NCBI RefSeq assembly: GCF_017591425.1
Contig: NW_024466402.1
Coordinates: 1 to 64,000, forward strand
Length of the DNA: 64,000 nucleotides
Direction: 5' to 3'
Origin: Ochotona curzoniae
Taxonomy: Eukaryota; Chordata; Mammalia; Lagomorpha; Ochotonidae
Every line of letters begins with the position of its first letter. Positions within the stretch are counted from its first letter, which is position 1. Under the pieces are notes generated by a model, which saw only the letters and a program-made list of their open reading frames with translations, had not been told where the DNA came from and did not search any database. This document shows positions 22,889 to 35,230 of the stretch, one piece after another. A program made the translations under genes and the position numbers.

Positions 22889-25720
22889 ATGCCGTCTTGC
22901 TGAGTGAGAGGGAAGGCCTGCCTGGAGGGAACTGCAACTGCAAGCACCCAGCATGCACATCAGAGAAGACCTTGCAAAGTGCCTGAGAGACTCAGCTGTG
23001 CCTAACAGTGTCCTGTCTTTCCACCTGCAGGGAGGCAAGGGCGGAGGAAACCAGGCCCCATGCCTCACTTGGGTTAAAATTTCAGGCTCTGTCTGTAACA
23101 GCAGAACATGTGCTTCTGAGCTGAAGGGCTCTTGGTTTAAACTGCCTGAAGGCCATTAGACCATTCAGCTTTTAAAGTAATAGTCAAGCATCTGCTTCAG
23201 TCAGAAACCAAGCAAACATATTTGACAATACAAATAAGCTTTTCTTCATAAATACAAGCACAAAATTTGTCATTTCAAATGCAGCAATGTTTCCAAGGAT
23301 TTTCCTCCTGGTAAGGCTGAGAGCCCAGGCCCCTTGAGATCCTGAGAAAGTAACTAATGTCAGTGATGTCAGTGCAGCACCCTTGGCTGAGCCTGGTTTT
23401 GCAGAATTGGTCTGGCTGGTGCCTGTTCCTTCATCTGAGGCCCTGTGCTTCCTCCCCTTGGGCTCTGCTCCTGCATCTTTAGATGAGCAAATCATGAGCC
23501 AAAGCTGCATCTTCTATAATATCTTCTTCATCAAAATGTCCATAAATGCTTTAAAATTGGAAATTCACAGCAATAACATCTGGATGGTGTAACAGTGCAG
23601 AGTGTTAGAAAACAGGATTACAATGAGCCACTCTAAATATCAGCGCCTAGCCTCGCCAATGTCTGTCTGCACATTGCCTCTGTACGACCCAACATTGTTA
23701 AAATCGGGAAGTGTTTTGTTCTGGATCAGTCTGCAGTGAGGAGCAAGGGCATGAGTTCAAGGTGTTTTTGTCTGTATTTCATGACACCTAAGAATTCTAC
23801 TGTGTTTTCAGTATGTAGTTTAAAGGAATGATAAAGAAAAAAAATGAATGTCAAAAATCCTAGGATACCAAATAAAGTTAAAAGGACCCCATGCTGAAAC
23901 AACAGAAGGGCACTAGGACACCCAAAATAAAAGACAAATAAAGTAAAAATAAAACCACAACAAAAGTCCCTGAGCTGCAAAGTGCACAAAAGCCGGGAGT
24001 CTGTGGGAGTGGGAACCCCCACACAGGCTGAGAGCCTGCTGCTGCCTGATGCCTCTGGCTTCCCTCACATCTGGGAATTGGAGCAGCCTCAGGCTGTGGT
24101 AATCAATGGCTCTAGTTCACAAAGTCTCCCTCCAATGTCACACAAGCAGTTGTTGCTGGATGCATTGGGAAGTGATAGCCACCCTCTCCCTGGCTGCTCT
24201 CAACTTCCTCTTCCAAGAGAAGTGGAAAAATCTGAGATGCTGCCCTCTCCCTACCTGGTCCTGAATAGACCTGTCTGGAACAACATCTCTTCCAGAGCAA
24301 AGACAGCTACCCCTGCACAAACACATACTCAGTCTCACTCACCTGAGCAGTCTGCAAGACTGTGGCAGGATCTGTGGCAGAGACGCACAGCCAGGTCAGT
24401 TTATCCTTGCCTGAGTCCCAGCACTCAAACATGTTGTCACTGCTGTCAACATGTTAATGTGATGAGTTTGGCTCCTTCTACATGCTGTGGGTCCCTGGGG
24501 CCTGCTCTGCCCTCTCCCTGCTCTGGCCTTGATTGTCAAGTCCAGAAACGTCTTGATTCTAATTACACTGAATCTGCACTAATGAGCAGAAGATAGCATG
24601 ATGATGAGCAGGTCTCAGAGGGTCCAGGTCACTTGGACTTGATTGTGATCTCATCCTTCCCACTACAACCAAAGCTCAGGAGCTTTTCCTAATAGGCTAT
24701 GTTAAAGGTACCTTAAAATATACTTTGTAAACACTTAAAAGGTGCTCAACTTTTATATACATGGCCACTGAGTGTAGAATCAGTGGCTGTCTTGTGGAGT
24801 CATGTTAATGAAGTTAGGGCACCTCAAGTGGTGGAGCTGTTTCTTGACCTATATACTGGCAGCATGCAGAGAATCCAGGATTCAAATCCCTAGTTGTCTG
24901 CCCTTCTCAGTGTGCTTATTTGTTTATTTATCTTTCCAATGTTCACTGACCACAATTCATAATGCCACTGGCTCTGAACATTCAAATTCTGCTATTTTGC
25001 TTGAGTCCTCAATGAGTGAGGGTGCAGCCTCATTTATTGGATTTCACATGGGTCCCAGGGCCCCAATGCTTTTTCAAAAACGACCTCTATATATCTGTGC
25101 AGAAGACAACAAGGAGGAATCAGCAGGCAGGTTCACCCTAAAAGTCCCTACAGTGATGACTAGGTTGAAAGCACTGCTCTCTTTCCCTACCATTTTCTCC
25201 CTCCTCAATGGCTAACCCTGCTGCAAAGGAATGTGCTGAACTGGGTGTACACATCTGAGACCTCACTTCAGTAGACATCGTTCCCACCACAGGAGCAGCT
25301 GTACTTCTGGCAACTAAGCCTGGTAAGTAGAGGTAAAATGAGGCTGGTCCAGAGGAAATGGTCTGATGCCACTTCTAAGCTGCCCAACCCTGTGGCCTTT
25401 GCTGTCCAGATGTCGTTTACCACTCAGACCATCCACAACTGCTTGGGGCTGTGAATGGATGGATTGCTCCTTCACAGTTTATTGGTTAATTCTTGCAGCC
25501 CCTCTGTATGTTTTGAGCCACTCCAAACACCAGTGTGTGGCTGTATCCCAACTGCATCGGCCCTGCAGTTCTCAGAATAGACACAGAGCAAGGCTAAGCA
25601 TCAGGACTTGTCAGGTTTGTTTATTCAATCTGATTTGATGAACAGAAACATTTAATAATAGAGTATATACTACAAAGGAGATCTTTTTTTTTTAATTTCA
25701 ATCAGTTTCCCTTATTAAAA
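22889..25720. other. Unassigned sequence with a 204-codon ORF
   Basis: No gene is recognised. The longest open frame is 23,982-24,596 plus (204 codons), rich in Ser, Pro and Gln, with no domain I can name and no obvious splice context. A 108-codon stretch on minus (23,184-23,510) is likewise unassigned. Base composition from 23.9 to 24.6 kb is GC-richer than the surroundings, which favours chance open frames, but an unrecognised retroelement or exon cannot be excluded. Confidence 0.3.
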
Positions 25721-25736
25721 GTTTTGTGTCATTTTT

Positions 25737-26071
25737 TTATATATTTTTTTAAAGATTTATTTTATTTTTATTGGAAAGGCAGATATACAGAGAGGAGAGA
25801 CAGAGAGGAAGATCTTCCATCCGATGATTCACTCCCCAAGTGAGCGCAACGGGCCGATACTATGCTATGCCGATCCGAAGCCAGGAGCCTCTTTCAGGTC
25901 TCCCACGCAGGTGCAGGGTCCCAAAGACTTGGGCTGTCCTCGACTGCTTTCCCAGGCCACAGGCAGGGAGCTGGAAGGGAAGAGGGGCCGCCAGGATTAG
26001 ACCCGGCACCCATATGGGATCCCGGGCATGCAAGCCGAGGACCTTAACCACTGCGCCACCGCGCTGGGCCC
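25737..26071 (-). mobile_element. CSINE, young copy with target-site duplication
   Basis: Near-consensus minus-strand copy. Flanking 16-bp direct repeats 'gttttgtgtcattttt' lie at 25,721-25,736 and 26,072-26,087. A 5-bp internal tandem duplication ('tatgc' twice, near 25,860) distinguishes it from the other copies. Confidence 0.94.
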
Positions 26072-26087
26072 GTTTTGTGTCATTTTT

Positions 26088-26340
26088 ATTATTTATGTGA
26101 GGAGCAAAGTGGTACAGAGAGAAACATCTTGCACATGGTGGTTCACTCTTCAAACTGCTGCAACAAATCCAGGAGCCAGAAATACCACCTGGGTCTTTCT
26201 CACAGGAGACAGGAGTACAAGAATTTGAGCCATTTTTGTTGTTTTCTTTGACCCATGGGAGGGACCTGTTCAGAAGCAGAGCAGCAGGGACTTTTATTGG
26301 TGCATATAAGGGATGCTGGCATCCAGGCATCAGCTAAGAT
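26088..26340 (-). mobile_element. CSINE, old copy
   Basis: Minus-strand CSINE, strongly diverged, with recognisable blocks 'acatcttgcacatggtggtt', 'caggagccagaaat' and 'atgggagggacctg'. Immediately adjacent to the younger copy at 25.7 kb. Confidence 0.65.
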
Positions 26341-26369
26341 CATCATTTCCCTATTATCTCCTTTTTAAT

Positions 26370-26688
26370 TTAAGATTTACTTATTTTTATTTGAAAGGCA
26401 GATGTACAGAGAGGAGGAGAGACAGAGATGATGATTTTCTGTCCGGAGGTTCACTCCCCAAGTGGTCGTAATGGTGAGAATTGAGCCAATCCAAAGCCAG
26501 GAGCCTCTTCCAGGTCTCCCATGTGGGTTTAGGGTCCCAAAGCTTTTGGCCATCCTTGACAGCCTTCCCATGCAACAAGCAGGGAGCTGGATGGGAACTG
26601 GAGCCTCTACAATTAGAATCGGCATCCATATGGGATTCTGATTCTTTCAAGGTGAGGATTTTAACCACTATGAACTCATGCCAGGCCC
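26370..26688 (-). mobile_element. CSINE, moderately diverged
   Basis: Full-length minus-strand copy from 'aagatttacttatttttatt' to 'ccaggccc'. It is the third CSINE in a row with the same orientation (25.7-26.7 kb). Confidence 0.9.
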
Positions 26689-27235
26689 TCTATAATCTCC
26701 TTCTAATGAAGGCAATTGGAGAGTAAAGCTAGAGGTGGGAACTTTAATTTAATTCTCTTCTTTCAAATAAAGATATTAATGAGTAAAGGTATTAATGAAT
26801 AAAATGTGTATAATTAGTAACATAAAGAGCCTCCTACAATTACATCTTTATCCAGTGAAAGCAATGATACAGATGAGCATAGCTTCCACACAAGGACAGA
26901 TTTCTGAAGCTTTTATTCAGAATTGGAGGGAAGCTGATCACAGACAAGAGTAACTTTAATACCATCTATGTGAAAATCTCATATACATACTTAGACATTC
27001 ACAGAAACCATGCATGGTGCATTGGTTTGTCAGCTGATTGCTGAGGACAAATGGGCTAAAGAATGTCTTAAGAATGTGTAAACAAGACACCGCCCTAGAT
27101 TTCCTGACTTTTTGCCCAACCCAGTGTCTGAAATCTTACAGGAGACTCACATATTAGGCTTGGTCATTATTTAAGGATGCAGGTGATCTTTTGGGCTGGT
27201 CTGGATGTGAGGATTTTATAATTATAAGACATAAA
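26689..27235. other. Unassigned intergenic sequence
   Basis: AT-rich with no recognisable gene or repeat. Confidence 0.4.
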
Positions 27236-27297
27236 GAAAGAAGAAGACGACGACGAAGAAGAAGAAGGAGAAGGAGAAGAAGAAGAAGAAGAAGAAA
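27236..27297 (+). repeat. (GAA)n microsatellite with GAC and GGA interruptions
   Basis: About 60 bp of near-pure purine triplets: GAA runs interrupted by GAC and GGA/GAAGGA units. Any open frame through it is low complexity. Such purine tracts can form triplex DNA and vary in length (general knowledge). Confidence 0.9.
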
Positions 27298-27697
27298 TCA
27301 CCGGGATTCGTTTTAGAGAAGATGAAGGATAACTGGCCCACTCATCTTCACAACTTTATAAATTCACAAACCAAGGGACAAATTATGTACCACTTCTTTT
27401 AGAGTACATATCCATTGAATCTCAATTTTGGCAGTCTACTGTTACATTTTGTTATTTCTAGGCTTTCTCTTCCTCCTGAGTGATTGTTATCAAGCATAGC
27501 CTGAAGAGGATCTGGCTGCGGCCATTCTCACATCGTGACACTTTTGAGTCAGTCTAGGGTGGTTGGCAGCCTCAAGGGTTCTGTGATGAACTGGGTTGGC
27601 ATCTGGATCCTTGTATTCGATAATATCATTTTTATTAGATGTGGCACGTTGTTAAAGGTTTTACATAATTTTAAGAGAATCTGTATCCACCTTTTTT
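27298..27697. other. Unassigned intergenic sequence
   Basis: Nothing recognisable. Confidence 0.4.
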
Positions 27698-28026
27698 AAG
27701 GTTTGGTTTTTTTTTTTTTTTTTTTTTTTGTATTGTAAAGGCAGATATAGAGAGGAGAGAGAGAGAGGAACATCTTTCCTGCAGTGGTTCACTCCCCAAG
27801 CGACCACAATGGCTGGAGCTGAGCCAATCTGAAGCCAGGAACCTCCTCCTGGTCTCCCACGTGGGTGCAGGGTCCCAAAGTTTTGGACCATCCTTAACTG
27901 CATTCCCAGGACACAGGCAGGGACCTGGATGGGAAGCGGGGTCGCTGAGATTAGAACTAGTGCCCATACTGTCTCCCAGCCTGTTTAAGGCGAGGTCCTT
28001 AAGGGCTACACTGCCGCACCCAGCCC
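27698..28026 (-). mobile_element. CSINE with long poly(T/A) tail
   Basis: Minus-strand copy. The tail appears on plus as a T run of about 25 near 27,706-27,730, then 'gtattgtaaaggcagatat' through to 'ccgcacccagccc'. The head is diverged. Confidence 0.88.
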
Positions 28027-29639
28027 TGTGTCCACATTTAATACATGTTTGATTTTGTATCATTCTTCCTGTCACAATTTTCTAAACGAGTTACTCATGT
28101 TTCCTTCCAGAAAACAACTAACATCATGGCAGATATGATGGACCTAACCAACCATTTGTCCCAGGACCATTCCATAAGGACCTATGGCAGGAAATGGAGT
28201 CAAGATCTTCCTTGGGCTGAGGAGCCCAGGAACAAGCACTATGCACAGGCACTGCATCTCTCATGGTGTGTGTGGTGAAAGAAGATCTAAACTACGCCAG
28301 TGCTGCGAAGATCTCCAACCTTTTTCTACTTGGTTGTTTAGAATGGACGAGAAGGGTTCCAACTGGATACATTTCCCACTAGAGCTACAAGACAATCCTG
28401 AGACACTGGTTAACTTGGTTTAAAATGGATTGGGACTGTCAGCTGACTTGGTACCCAGAAGTATATAATACTGGTTATTATCATAAAGGCTATTTATTAT
28501 AAAGTTTATTATAACCAACGATATAAATTAATGGGAAAAAGCATAAGCAGGAAACCTCTCTTTAATGTTGGTTTTGCAATGTAGATTCTTTGAAGTTGTG
28601 TTCTCTGTTCTGAATACCCATGTTTATATCATGGTGACACTTAACATAGAACAAATTATTAATTGATTCAGATTCAAACTACTCACTAACAAAATGGCCT
28701 CAGTTTAAGCCAAGAGTTTAAGTATGCTAAGCAAAAATAAGGAAACAGGGACAGAAGATGAATTTCAAAATTTATATTAATAAAAATTAAAACAAAATCC
28801 CATTAAAGCCAGAACAAATGTTTAGTGGTTAAAATTTTTCATTTGTATTTCACATTTTCAAATTGTGTTATTAAAGTTAAAAATTTTTTAAATGGAAAAC
28901 TTACATATATTTTGATGTAAGGGAAAAATAATAATAGTTTTGGGTTTTGGAATGAATCAAAATAATAGAGACATCACACCTGGGAATGAATTTGAGTGCG
29001 AGTTACTGCTGCTGAGGGGAGCAGTGTCAACAGCAGACCCATGACTACATTGTGATGGATTGCTTTCACCTGTTTGGACGGAATCTGTCCCTACAATTCT
29101 TAATTTTTTTCTTTGTATTTTTCCTCTGTGTATTTGTTTTGTTGAAATCCAGAACATTGAAATGATGGAAATGTATTTCCTGCAGAGTAGCTCAACAAAG
29201 AACCTTGAAGCCTCTGTGTGTTCTGCCCACTGTCAAAGCAGATGCACAGAAAATTAGCAAAGAGAGGGTTTAAAGTCACTCCAGTAGTAGTACATAAATC
29301 TGAACCCGAAAACTCATGATTCCTCCAAGCTTTTTACTGCTCAGCAGATTCAAGTCCTTCTCACACAATAATGACAACAAAATTGGACAAGTCGAACAAT
29401 ACAAAATTTTATTCAAACAATGCGATATTCAGTTGTTGCTGACAGTAGTTGGTACCCCTCAATTTGGAGATGCAATGAATAACAAAAATTGCTGACAGCG
29501 TATCATCTACTACATTGATAGTAAATTTGACAATAATCGAAATGCAGAATCTCATGTGAATAGACACCAGGTGGCTGATAGCAAAATACACTGATGTTTA
29601 CATTTCAGTCATCCTTAAGAATATAGACTGAAACCATTG
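28027..29639. other. Unassigned sequence, partly shared with 35.4 kb
   Basis: Near 28,600-28,680 the sequence 'tgacacttaacatagaacaa' and its surroundings resemble 35,400-35,470 on the same strand, suggesting an unnamed old interspersed repeat. The rest shows nothing recognisable. Confidence 0.35.
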
Positions 29640-30064
29640 CATATTGACTTTTCAAAATTTTGTATGAAGAATTGAGAATTGGCAAAAATGGCATAAATTC
29701 ATTGATCAAAAGACATAGATTAACAGAACAGATCAACAAGCAGGACCTAATTATGTGTTGCCTACAAGAGACACATCTGACCAAAAACCAGTAAAGAAGC
29801 TAAGAACCTGAAAGTGAAGGGATGGAAAAGGATTTCACGCCAATGGGACAATACGATGCTGGACTCTAAGCACGGTACATGCTCACAATGAGGGAGTAAT
29901 GACAGGATATGTACTGTACTACTGCAACAATGTGCAGGAGTCCAACATGGGAGGAGTGTGTGAGGAGACTGGGGCAATCCCACAGCCTACGAAACTGTGT
30001 CACACACAAAAAACAAACAAACAAACAAAAAAAAAACCAAACAAAAACAACAACAACAAAAAAG
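29640..30064 (+). mobile_element. L1 fragment with ORF2 start joined to 3' UTR
   Basis: The frame starting at 29,687 gives peptides typical of the L1 ORF2 endonuclease N-terminus: NGINSLIKRHRL and CCLQETHL. About 80 bp later the sequence switches to an L1 3' UTR like that at 42.3 kb ('acatgctcacaatgagggag', 'tatgtactgtactactgcaa'), ending in an A-rich tail (30,007-30,064, CAAA and CAA units). Nearly all of ORF2 is missing, so this is a dead copy. Confidence 0.75.
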
Positions 30065-30466
30065 ATCCAGGGTTAGGAATGGGCCTGGTAAGAAATCTAA
30101 GGAAGATCTCCTGCTGGGATGCAATTTCCATTGATGAGTGGGAGGGCCAGAATGAATGAAGCTGAACTAGCCTGCAAGTGTCCCGCAGTCTGTGTGTTGG
30201 CTGGACACAGGGGAGTGTTACTTTGGGCTAGGCCACAGCGCCCACTGGCAATCACAAGAGCTGAGTGGGTGCAGGACAGGCTGGGCTAGGTTGTGGCACA
30301 CACCAGTTCCACAAGAGAGCCAGGTCAGTGGGTAGAGCAGGCAGGACTGGGCTGTAGTACCCACCATAGTGACAGCTGGGACTAGAAGAGGGCCATGTCT
30401 TTCTACCTCGAGCACTCACCAGTTTGCTTGACAATCATAACTGAGAGCTGTTAAGATTCAGCTCAT

Positions 30467-30792
30467 GGGCCTGGCGTGATGGCGCAGTGGTTAAGGTCCT
30501 CGCCTTGCATGCCTGGGATCCCATATGGGCGCCGGGTCTAATCCCAGCAGCTCCACTTCCCACCCAGCTCCCTGCTTGTGGCCCAGGAAAGCAGTCAAGG
30601 ACAGCCCAAGTCTTTGGGACCCTGCATCCGTGTGGGAGACCTGGAAGAGGCTCCTGGCTTCGGATCGGCATAGCATCAGCCATTGCGCTCACTTGGGGAG
30701 TGAATCATCGGACTGAAGATCTTCCTCTCTGTCTCTCCTGTCTGTATATCCGCCTTTCCAATAAAAATAAAATAAATCTTTAAAAAAAAAAA
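30467..30792 (+). mobile_element. CSINE inserted in family B
   Basis: Well preserved full-length copy from 'gggcctggcgtgatggcgca' to 'ataaatctttaaaaaa'. Imperfect direct repeats flank it ('aagattcagctcat' before, 'aagatttagcttac' after), consistent with a somewhat aged insertion. Confidence 0.93.
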
Positions 30793-31074
30793 AAGATTTA
30801 GCTTACACTGGTGAGTACAACAACTGAATTGAGGCTGGGTACAGATAAAAGTATGGGCCAGGACTTGGAGCAGGTTGAGTTGGGACAGTCTTCAGCACCC
30901 TGTTGATATGTGCAATAGCCCGGGTGGGTTGAAGTCCAGACCAGATTGTGCTAAAACACATGAGGATGAGGACTACAAGGTGCCTTGTTTGAGCTGACCC
31001 TCAGTACCTGCAGGCATGAGCTGGGACTGGAGTAGACAAGACGAAGCCAGGCTACAGTACCGGTTATTGTGGGA

Positions 31075-31600
31075 GATTGACCCTGCATCTATGCCTATCT
31101 ATCCCAGGTGACAGGCCATAGGCAGATGGTACACCGTGTCCTTGGCTGACTGAGACCCACACAAGGCCTGTTCACTGGGCATGGAACTAGAACCATGGGC
31201 TGCACTCTACTATTTCTTTGCCACTCTGTTAGGACTACATTTGTAAACAACTCTGGGAAGTCAAATCTTACATCTATTCTGCTTTCCAGCAGGTAACAAA
31301 TTTGCCCAGGGACATAGCTTTAGTGCTTCCTGAACGCAAAATTCATTGGAGGGTCTAGAGAGTTAGACAGCTCTCTTAGCCAGTAACAGTGTTGTCAGCT
31401 GGAAGTACTGCCAGGACTTTACTTTTGCCTGTCCCCTTCACCTACATAAGCTTGTGACTTCTCTCAAATAAATGAACACTCTTCACCACAAGTTTATCTC
31501 CAGTGTTTCTGCTGAAGAGGAACACTGTCACCTCACCCTTCAGTGGTCTCTGGGTCTGCTGAACAGAAGGTCCACAAGAACTTACAAAGGGTGAGCAAGG
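31075..31600 (+). mobile_element. Candidate LTR inserted in family B
   Basis: This stretch interrupts the tandem units. It may begin 'tgtgggagattgaccctgca' near 31,068. It carries 'cacctacataagcttgtgac' followed by 'caaataaatgaacactc' (31,467-31,483), a promoter-like then poly(A)-signal-like order, and ends near 'ggtccacaagaacttaca'. This resembles a short endogenous-retrovirus LTR. No target-site duplication was established and no viral genes are seen. Confidence 0.4.
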
Positions 31601-33119
31601 TGGGCCATTCCGGGCCAGGCCACAGCACCTACCACCATGTGCAAAATTACAATGTGGGGGCAATTTGACACGAGAGCATGGGTCACTGGATACTACAACC
31701 TAGCCTGGCCAAGCCTGTCCCCATCCCTGGCTTTCATGTGAATTGGCAGGAGCAGCTTATTAGGCCACTGCTCCCAATGCTGAGCCTGACAGCTAGGACT
31801 GAGGGCATACGAGGTTGGGCAGGGTTGTAACATCCATTATCCAGCATACAAGCTGAGTTGGAAGCAGGGTTAGCCAAGGCTTGGCCAGTGCATCTGATGG
31901 CACATGAAAGAACCAAATAAGTGTGTGACAGCAGAGCATTGATGCAGCATCCAGTGACCCGTGTCAAGACTGAGTACAAGTCATTTCAGGCTGGATATCA
32001 GTAGCTCCTGCTAAGCACATGATCCAGGGCTTGGGATGGGCCTAGTAGAACTATGGAGATTCCTCTGCGAGGCTGCATTTCCCACTAGTGAGCACGAGAG
32101 CCAAGGCTAGGGGTATGCCAGGCCAGTCAGCCATGATACAAGTGTGCCAGGTTGAGGGGTAGTTATGAAAAAGCTGAGCCACAGCATCCATGGGTGTATA
32201 TGACAGCCTGATGGAATGTGGGAGGAGCTGGACTAGCCTCCTGAACTAGCCAGCATGTGCAGGAACCAAGGCTGGGGACAAATGGATTGTGGTTTTCAAA
32301 GGAGATGCCACTGGGGATGGAACCGACTGGGCAACTGAATTCATCATTTTGGGCATAGGCTGATGCTGGTGGTATCACACTGAACCCGACTTTAATCTGG
32401 TTGGCACACACAGGATTCAGGTCAGGGGTCACTGTGGGCTAGGTTTCTTTGGGTACCCCACCCAGCCAGGCCACTGGTCAAAAACTACGGCCAAAGGGTA
32501 CACCACAACCATGCAGTACATCTGTCAGCACTGGGCCTCTTCAGTTCATGAGTGGACAATGGACAGTGTGCCCAGAAACACACATGGGACAAGACAGCCA
32601 ATCATCTAGGACAGTAGAGGACAATAGTAGCTCTTTAGTTGATGGAAAGCAGGATGTTGAAAAATCTTTCCTGACTCAGATTTGACAGCAGGTGTCTGGG
32701 TGCGCGGTTGCACCAAAGTGGACTATGAAAAGATTTTTTTCAATCCTGGAGTGTTAAAATCAACAGCAATTCAGACCTATCAAAACCAATAAATAACACT
32801 CTCAGAACATCCCCTCCCCAACTTTAAAAGGTAATCTAAGAGGACATTCGGGGCCATTCTTTATCCCAAGATGCTAACATAATTTAACTTCAAGAGGTAG
32901 CCAAATCTAATTCACCCCAATCCTACTGCACAACAGGAGAAAAAAAAAATATTGAAGATACTTGTCCCACCCAACTTCCTCCTTTGTAATCGTCCCTACC
33001 CTAATTAGTGGCCATAAAGGGTATGCATTCTTCTCAACTATGTAAGCAATATAAATAAAAGAAAGTAAAATAAAAACTTAAATTAAATTAAATTAAATTA
33101 AAAAATAAAAACACATATG

Positions 33120-34010
33120 GAAAAAATGTATATGCTAGCTCTGCCCAGCCTGCACCCAGCTTTGACTTTCATACAAACTAGTAGGTGTGATAGTTCAGCA
33201 TAGCCCATCTCCCACGCTGATCCTGAACATGTCAATGTGATGCAGCTTGACCCAACCCTGCACAGTTTATCCTCTTGCCCCTAGAGCCAACATATACTCT
33301 GTCGACATGTGCAGCAAATTTGCCCTGGCTAACCAACACCCAAATATGACACGTGTGCTTAACTATTGAGTGTTACAATCCACTAAGAGAGTTCCTCAAA
33401 TTCCCCCACTTGGTCCAGTCTAAGACGTAGATCTCACAGATGCCAGCAGGTATTAGACCCTTACCCAGCATAGTCAGCAGCCCAGGTTCAGCCTTTGTGT
33501 GAGCTGGTACATACTGTAGCCCATCTGACCTGACACACTATTGTTGTGTGTGCTTACAGGTGCTGCAGGCTAAACTAGTTTGGCATGTTCCTAAGCCCAG
33601 TTTCCATGAATGTTGGTGAGTTCCATTGCTATGCTTAGCTCAGCCAATTACCACCCCCAGCTCTTGAGCAAACCATTTGATACTGCAGTCTTGCAGGGAT
33701 GAGTTCACATGCCACCCATACAATCTTGCTCCAAACCCAGTTCCCTTATGTGCCAATTATTGTTAGAATCCAGTGTAACATGATTCATCCCCTGTTCTGA
33801 CACTCACTAGTGGGGACAGTGATCAAGCACTGCCTGGTAGGCTCTCTAGCTCTAGCTTTCATGAGAGTGGTAGTCAGCAGTGGTTGATGCAAACTAGCCC
33901 AGCTCAGTTCTCCCTCATGGGAAGATGCATTGGTTGGAACCTTGAAAGACCATTCAGTTTCCCTCTTTGAAACTACTTGATCTCAACCACCTTGCTTCCT
34001 TGCACATTCA
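33120..34010 (-). repeat. Family B repeat, tandem block in inverted orientation
   Basis: Units such as 'ccagctttgactttcatac' and 'cccagttcccttatgtgcc' match the antisense blocks at 9.1-10.6 and 53-54 kb. With the preceding plus-strand copy this forms a tail-to-block inverted pair separated by only about 10 bp. No 3' part is visible. Confidence 0.5.
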
Positions 34011-34534
34011 GTGGCATTGTTGGTGGAAATCTCCCAAAAGTCATTCCTCACCTGTAAATCGTTTCCTCTGTGGTACCTCCTCCTTCACATCCACTATGCA
34101 CTTCCCTGAGCAATGCACATCCTCAGGACCAACAAGCATATGATTCCTAAGCACAGTCTTCCAACTGGCTGGCTGCTGGCCTGGAATTCTACCAGCCAAC
34201 AAAGGACCCAAGTACATGCCCACTTCACTACTACTGGTCCCCAAAGCTCATTGGTTGGCATGGAAACCCCTCCATCCACCCATGACCAAAGCACATTCAC
34301 AATTCCCCAAAATCAGTTTCAACAGTACACCATGCCGGGCATGCCAGCCTGGGAGCCTCCCTTCTCTTTAAGCCCCCACACTTCGTAAGATCCAAGCATG
34401 TGTATGTATAAATCCCTACACCTGTTCTGTGGGCATGGGTGGGAGGGCTGTGCCTCATATGCCCATGCTGGCATAAGCTCTCATGTCTCTGCAAGCATGT
34501 ACCAGCCACCATTGTTTAAAATGCTTCAATATTA
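34011..34534. other. Unassigned intergenic sequence
   Basis: Nothing firmly recognisable; the left part may be further diverged family B sequence. Confidence 0.35.
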
Positions 34535-34735
34535 TTCCCATGAATGGTAGAGTGGATCCATAGCTAACGCTCCACTTCCAGTGCTGGCATCCCATTTGGG
34601 CACTGATTTGTCTCCAAGCTGCTTTACTTGCCATCCAGCTCCCTGCTATGGCCTTGGAAAACAGTAGAGCACAATCCAATGCCTGGGAACCTTCCAGCCA
34701 GGTAGGAAACATAAATGAATTTCATGGCTCCTGGA
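34535..34735 (+). mobile_element. CSINE 5' part
   Basis: Plus-strand head and middle ('ctggcatcccatttgggcac', 'ccatccagctccctgctatg', 'ggaaaacagtagag'). The 3' half is missing after about 34,735. Confidence 0.6.
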
Positions 34736-34979
34736 CTGAGTTGAATTGAGTTGGCTCACATATAATCTTACCATCAGTGCTTTTCCATATGTTGTAAAAT
34801 GTGACATTGAGATGTTCCCATGTGAGCCATATGATCATTTTTGAAACCAATATTATACATAGAGATTTTCCATTATTCCATGCTACATTAGCAGCAATAA
34901 ATGTTATGTTTTCCTGAACTAAACAATCATTTCATATATGAATGTATATACATAAAATGCACAAATACAGGGACACCAT
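34736..34979. other. Unassigned intergenic sequence
   Basis: AT-rich, nothing recognisable. Confidence 0.4.
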
Positions 34980-35230
34980 AGGAGCAACCTTCAAAGCATT
35001 GGGGACCCTGGGATGGCACTGGGTGGCTCTTCCTTAACCCTGGATATCGAGGAAATTGGTAGACTGGCTGAGGCTTTTCCCCTTATCTCCGCCCTCACCC
35101 AGATACAGATACAGGAAGAAGAAAAAGAAAATGTGGAAACAATGCTCTCTTCACTTTCCCAAATCCTCAACCCTTCCCACTCTAATCAACTATGTAAACT
35201 TCATTAAGAAAAAAATTTAGGCAGGTTTAG
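34980..35230 (+). repeat. Family B repeat, 3' end only
   Basis: Aligns with positions 200-440: a pyrimidine-rich segment, 'gaagaagaaaaagaaaatgt', 'ggaaacaatgctctcttcac', then 'ctaatcaactatgtaaac' and an A-rich tail. It is 5'-truncated like a typical non-LTR insertion. Confidence 0.5.

Larger units (their letters stand above)
30070..33110 (+). repeat. Family B repeat, longest copy
   Basis: Degenerate tandem units with 'aggccacagcgcccactggc' or 'ctgggctaggttgtggcac' run from 30.07 to about 32.4 kb, interrupted by a CSINE and an LTR-like sequence. They are followed by 'gattcaggtcaggggtcact' (32,414), a 3' part with 'cctaccctaattagtggcc', and an A-rich tail of AAATT units near 33,078-33,100. The order matches the 15.4-17.2 kb copy. 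It starts directly after the L1 tail at 30,064. Confidence 0.6.
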
